Assembly (NCBI GenBank): GCA_028565635.1
Contig: JAOXYB010056745.1
Coordinates: 1 to 11,064 of the forward strand
DNA from: Phoronis ovalis
Lineage: Eukaryota > Phoronida > Phoronidae
Length of the DNA: 11,064 nucleotides
Direction of reading: 5' to 3'
In this document: piece after piece, positions 8,278 through 11,064 of the stretch
Position numbering within the stretch: position 1 is the first letter of the stretch
How the letters are laid out: every line of letters starts with the position of its first letter
The notes under the pieces: generated by a model
Seen by the model: only the letters and a program-made list of their open reading frames with translations
What the model was told of the DNA's origin: nothing
Database searches by the model: none
Made by a program: the position numbers and the translations under genes

Positions 8278-8772
8278 CTATAACGTAAAAATAAATTATT
8301 GTTTTAAGCAAATATTTAGGACTTCGCTTTACACAACTGGCCCATCCGTTATGCTTCAGATGACTAGGTTCAAAGTGGATTATATGGAACATAATTTCCA
8401 GAAAAGATAAAATAAACAAACTTTAATCTTGTATTTCTAGAACATACATAAATGTTATTATATATATGAATGTAATGTTATATCATTAACCAATTAACTT
8501 CTAGGTCGTTATTTTTAATCTGTGAGGTGCTATGCTAAAAAATTACAGTTTTATTCAAACTAATGTTTCAAAAACCCCAATCTTCTTCATGATGAACAAG
8601 AAACCTCTTCACTATTGCAATTTGTTTTGTCTAAAAGAAAATAATTTGTTTGGTATGACACTTATTGAAATAATCAAAACATAATTTTTTTTGATAAATT
8701 GTTCATATTTAAAACAAAGAGCAAATCAAAAGATAAAAACACAAGACAATTTTGAAGTATTGTTTTCCCTAC
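8278..8772 (-). other. Intron 1 (495 bases)
   Basis: This intron separates the HEPN exon from the Death exon, from GTAGGG to TTATAG. It is AT-rich, and I see no further exon with matching splice sites and phase in it. The Death-exon frame extends back into it without a stop as far as 8419, which is by chance. Confidence 0.75.
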
Positions 8773-9718
8773 CTTTCTGCTGCTGCTCCAGCCTTTTTTT
8801 TCTTCCACCAGTCTCTAACTCGGCATTAGTGTCGTTAGTACTGTCATGGCCACCAGTCTCTAATTCGGCACTAGTGTCGTTAGTACTGTCATGGCTTTGA
8901 TCCGTAATGTTCAAAGGAATCTCACTGTCTCTCGTTGTTTTTAGAGCTGATTCTGATTTCTGTTTGTGTAAATCAATTAAAAAGTCTCGAATATCGTCAA
9001 CCTTTTCCTCTGTCTTCTTGGTACCTTCTAGAATATCGTCAACCTTTTCATCTGTCTTCTTTGCACCTTCTCGAATATCGTGAAGCTGGCTTGAAATATA
9101 AATCTCACTATTTTCCCATTCTTTCAGCAGTTTTTCATATTTCTTTTTACTTTCTTCATCAATCGGTGCAGTTTTTAACTTGTCATAGTAGCCTTGTGAA
9201 TAACATGCTGATAAAGCTAATAAGACTTTAACAGTTTCGTCCCACTGTTGATTGAAATCAGCTGTTGATACGGCCGCGATTTTCCTGTGACTGAGAGAGT
9301 TCCTCATATGACGTAGCCTTGTAATATTTGCTTCAGTCGAGTTATCTGATGCTATAGGATGTGTCCACACAGGATCATTTGACGGTTTCAGTCCACAAAT
9401 GTTGCGTAATAACATGCAGGACAAAGTTATGTCCAAATCATTACATTGCACAACGTTACTAGCCGGTCCAAGACTATTATTTCCACGGTTAGTGGGATAA
9501 AGCAGCGTTTGTTGCTGCTTATTAAATGTAGACATTTTACCCAGTGCAGATTTTACTCCAGGTGTGTTGAGTATATTCTCCAAGCTCTGTGATGGATATT
9601 TTCGGTTAAGTTTGCGTCCTAGAACGTCTGCAATAGCAACGCTGCCACATTCAATCAATAATCGGCATAAACGCACAAATTGCTGGTGCTCCATGGTGAA
9701 GGAGGGTGATGCAGCCAT
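8773..9718 (-). CDS. Exon 1: DZIP3-like HEPN domain plus charged repeat linker
   Basis: This exon encodes residues 1-315 plus one base. Residues about 10-170 match the DZIP3-like HEPN family: an opening helix with FVRLCRLL, a central DITLSCMLLRNICGL helix, and RHMRNSLSH at 136-144 giving the RNxxxH motif (R139, N140, H144). HEPN domains bind RNA or act as RNases; whether this one is catalytic is unknown, but the motif residues are present. Residues 215-243 hold two near-identical 14-residue charged repeats, probably coiled coil. Residues 276-305 hold a 15-residue unit repeated twice. The start is the first ATG in the frame, with A at -3 and G at +4 (TTCAAAATGG). A second ATG lies at codon 9. 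The 3' end is set by the donor AAAG|GTAGGG, leaving phase 1. Without splicing the frame runs on only to 8726. Confidence 0.88.
8805..8894 (-). repeat. Tandem 45-bp repeat in the HEPN exon (2 copies)
   Basis: The units 8805-8849 and 8850-8894 match at 43 of 45 positions. Each encodes HDSTNDTxAELETGG. Because 45 is a multiple of three, the copy number can change without breaking the frame. The near identity suggests a recent duplication in the linker before the Death domain. Confidence 0.95.
8989..9090 (-). repeat. Tandem 42-bp repeat in the HEPN exon (2 copies plus a partial third)
   Basis: The units are 8989-9030 and 9031-9072, followed by a partial third beginning GAATATCGTGAAGCTGG at 9073. 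They encode IREGAKKTDEKVDD and ILEGTKKTEEKVDD. The 14-residue period and charge pattern (two heptads) fit a coiled coil. It is in frame, so length variation is tolerated. Confidence 0.9.
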
Positions 9719-9802
9719 TTTGAAATCTTTTATCTTAGTTGTAAAAATGTCTAAAACAATTAAAAGAACTTTTAGCTATTCACAAATTTAATGGTTTATA
9801 TT
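9719..9802 (-). promoter_or_regulatory. 5' leader of the HEPN-Roco gene, with possible TATA box or UTR acceptor
   Basis: Upstream of the ATG there are two competing signs. A TATAAA at 9800-9795, about 80 bases before the start codon, could be a TATA box. A T-rich tract ending TTGTTTTAG at 9759-9751 is a good splice acceptor, which would give a 32-base leader spliced from an upstream 5' UTR exon. The sequence alone does not decide between them. Confidence 0.3.
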
Positions 9803-11064
9803 ATTACATGTATATTAACTATGCAGTATTGTGCTTGAAAAGGACACACAAGTCTATTTGGCAAAAGGACAAAATAGATGTTTCCGTCTTCTTAACTAGT
9901 AACACAAATCATAATACAATGTTACGTTTTAGGTTAAAAATGCTTCAACAGATTATTTAACAAGAATGTAAAACTGTGCAATGTAAAGCATATAATTATG
10001 ATATAAATTATGAACTATAACTAGCGGATAAAAAGTAAAAATAATTGTCAAAACTCGTCAGAACTGCATCAAAGTACAGGTCTGGTCAGAGTATCTAAGA
10101 GGATGTTAATTATTATGTTCATGGCCTCAAAGCATATTCATACCAAGTTTAATGTACGTAGATCCACATTCAACTTGGAACTCTGTAATTGCCAAATAAG
10201 ACTACTTAGTATTCTCTTATTTCTGTCCAAATTTTTGTACATCACAAATATTATTATCCAATTTAACACCCCTGTCTTATTGTGGCTGTGTTGGACTAAT
10301 TTCCATTCTTCTAAGTCCTGAGCTAGGTTGCCCTTTCCAGGCACACTAGCACGTTTCAATTATTTCAATACCTAGCCATTTTTTCGCTTTGTTGAATAAA
10401 TCACCTAACAAGTGTGTGCTATCGTTTTCGCATGCATAACCTTTCAAACAAACGAATACACATTCCGCAAATAATCCGAGTTGTTGTTTTGCCTATTCCA
10501 TTGAAGATACTGATACTGAATAGAAAAAAATACGTGTATTTCGATTTTTGACGAAATTTCAATGAACATCGTATTTGCTATTCAAACCACCTGTTTACAA
10601 TTTTTGAAGACCTCGAAAATTGGCGATTTATAAAATAGTCATATCACTGTGTATTTTAGAAGAAAGCATAATCGGTGTTGGTATAAAACTTTCAGGAATT
10701 GTCTGCAGTGTAATTTCTGCGCACAACGAGTAATGAATGGGAATGTTTATTAGAAGCCCACGGGTGGCAAACAACCAGGATGTCCATATACATGTGTTGC
10801 TAACTGTTTAGTCTAAGGTATTCGAGAGGTATTTCCGTAAGTTGAGAGCACAGATTGTAAATTACATAAACATTTTAAGAAAAGTCATGTATCTTCATCA
10901 GTCTGTATGATTCATTTTTGTTTGATTTAACCGTTTACTTATATTTATAGACAGTTGTCCCTTTTTGAGATATCAGTGATCATACTGGACCCTTATTGTT
11001 TTTGTTATTTTTAAACATGTTATATCCAAGTTTCTTAAGTCATGCAGTAGATAAATACTATCAA
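9803..11064. other. Upstream region without a supportable gene
   Basis: This is AT-rich sequence upstream of the HEPN-Roco gene. A 73-codon minus-strand frame at 10359-10138 has a fairly protein-like composition (for example LAQDLEEWKLVQHSHNKTG) and may be a relic of a repeat or mobile element, but I recognise no domain. A small imperfect hairpin, ATTTCG and CGAAAT around a short loop, lies near 10536-10560. No tRNA, rRNA or splice-bounded exon was identified. Confidence 0.5.

Larger units (their letters stand above)
2959..9718 (-). other. Gene model: HEPN-Death-Death-LRR-Roc-COR multi-domain protein (six joined exons)
   Basis: Six exons join on the minus strand: 9718-8773, 8277-8020, 7783-7544, 7313-3816, 3657-3592 and 3087-2959. 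Every intron is GT-AG and interrupts a codon after its first base (phase 1). Junction codons are GAT (D), AAT (N), GTT (V), GCA (A) and GGA (G), all in frame. The spliced protein is about 1,712 residues before the uncertain 3' end. Domain order: DZIP3-like HEPN, coiled/charged repeats, Death domain, hydrophobic segment, death-like fold, 19 LRRs, Roc GTPase, COR, Cys-rich tail, short Ser/Thr-rich exon. There is no N-terminal signal peptide and no kinase, unlike LRRK proteins. It resembles kinase-less Roco proteins of the MFHAS1 kind with extra N-terminal modules. A role as intracellular innate-immune sensor or scaffold is inference. The main alternative is two adjacent genes, with the second starting inside the large LRR exon. 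Confidence 0.8.

Noticed and set aside
8691-9231. Plus-strand frames with repeated segments
   Set aside because: The repeats are the complement of the in-frame tandem repeats of exon 1.
1-11064. CRISPR array, prokaryotic operon or phage element
   Set aside because: No regularly spaced repeats or bacterial-type gene packing; the phased GT-AG introns mark this as eukaryotic.

Overview
The window looks like nuclear DNA from an AT-rich animal genome. There are no prokaryotic operons or ribosome binding sites. The coding blocks are separated by GT-AG introns, intergenic space is AT-rich, and there is a (GT)n microsatellite. The protein architecture (a DZIP3-like HEPN domain joined to death-fold, LRR and Roc-COR domains) is a combination I associate with molluscs, especially bivalves. 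That taxonomic placement is inference from family knowledge, not a database match.

One large gene on the minus strand dominates, running from about 9718 down to about 2960 and perhaps further. Six exons can be joined with confidence: 9718-8773, 8277-8020, 7783-7544, 7313-3816, 3657-3592 and 3087-2959. All five junctions are phase 1, and each junction codon reads in frame. In order the protein has an N-terminal HEPN domain with an RNxxxH motif, a charged repeat/linker, a canonical Death domain, a small hydrophobic exon, a second death-like fold, 19 leucine-rich repeats, a Roc GTPase with intact G1, G3, G4 and G5 motifs, a COR region, a cysteine-rich tail and two short exons. This looks like a cytoplasmic sensor/signalling scaffold of innate-immunity type: LRRs for recognition or regulation, a Roc-COR nucleotide switch, death-fold adaptors and a HEPN effector or interaction module.

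The 3' end is the least settled part. Directly after exon 6, in the same frame, lies a segment encoding a textbook transmembrane helix and short basic tail (2926-2831), cut off by one in-frame TAG. A 26-nt candidate microexon at 3504-3479 could splice to it in phase 0. Other possible 3' exons are at 2553-2504 and 2060-1943. The gene may therefore have membrane-bound and soluble forms, or a recently lost membrane anchor.

The left end (1-1900) has no convincing coding gene. It holds a CpG-rich, promoter-like cluster with E2F-, ETS- and YY1-like motifs (about 700-1070), repeats of an AGCAACGAGCATT motif, and a roughly 90-bp-arm inverted repeat (1550-1832) that resembles a small mobile-element relic or recent inverted duplication. 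The right end (9803-11064) is upstream of the gene and shows no supportable gene.
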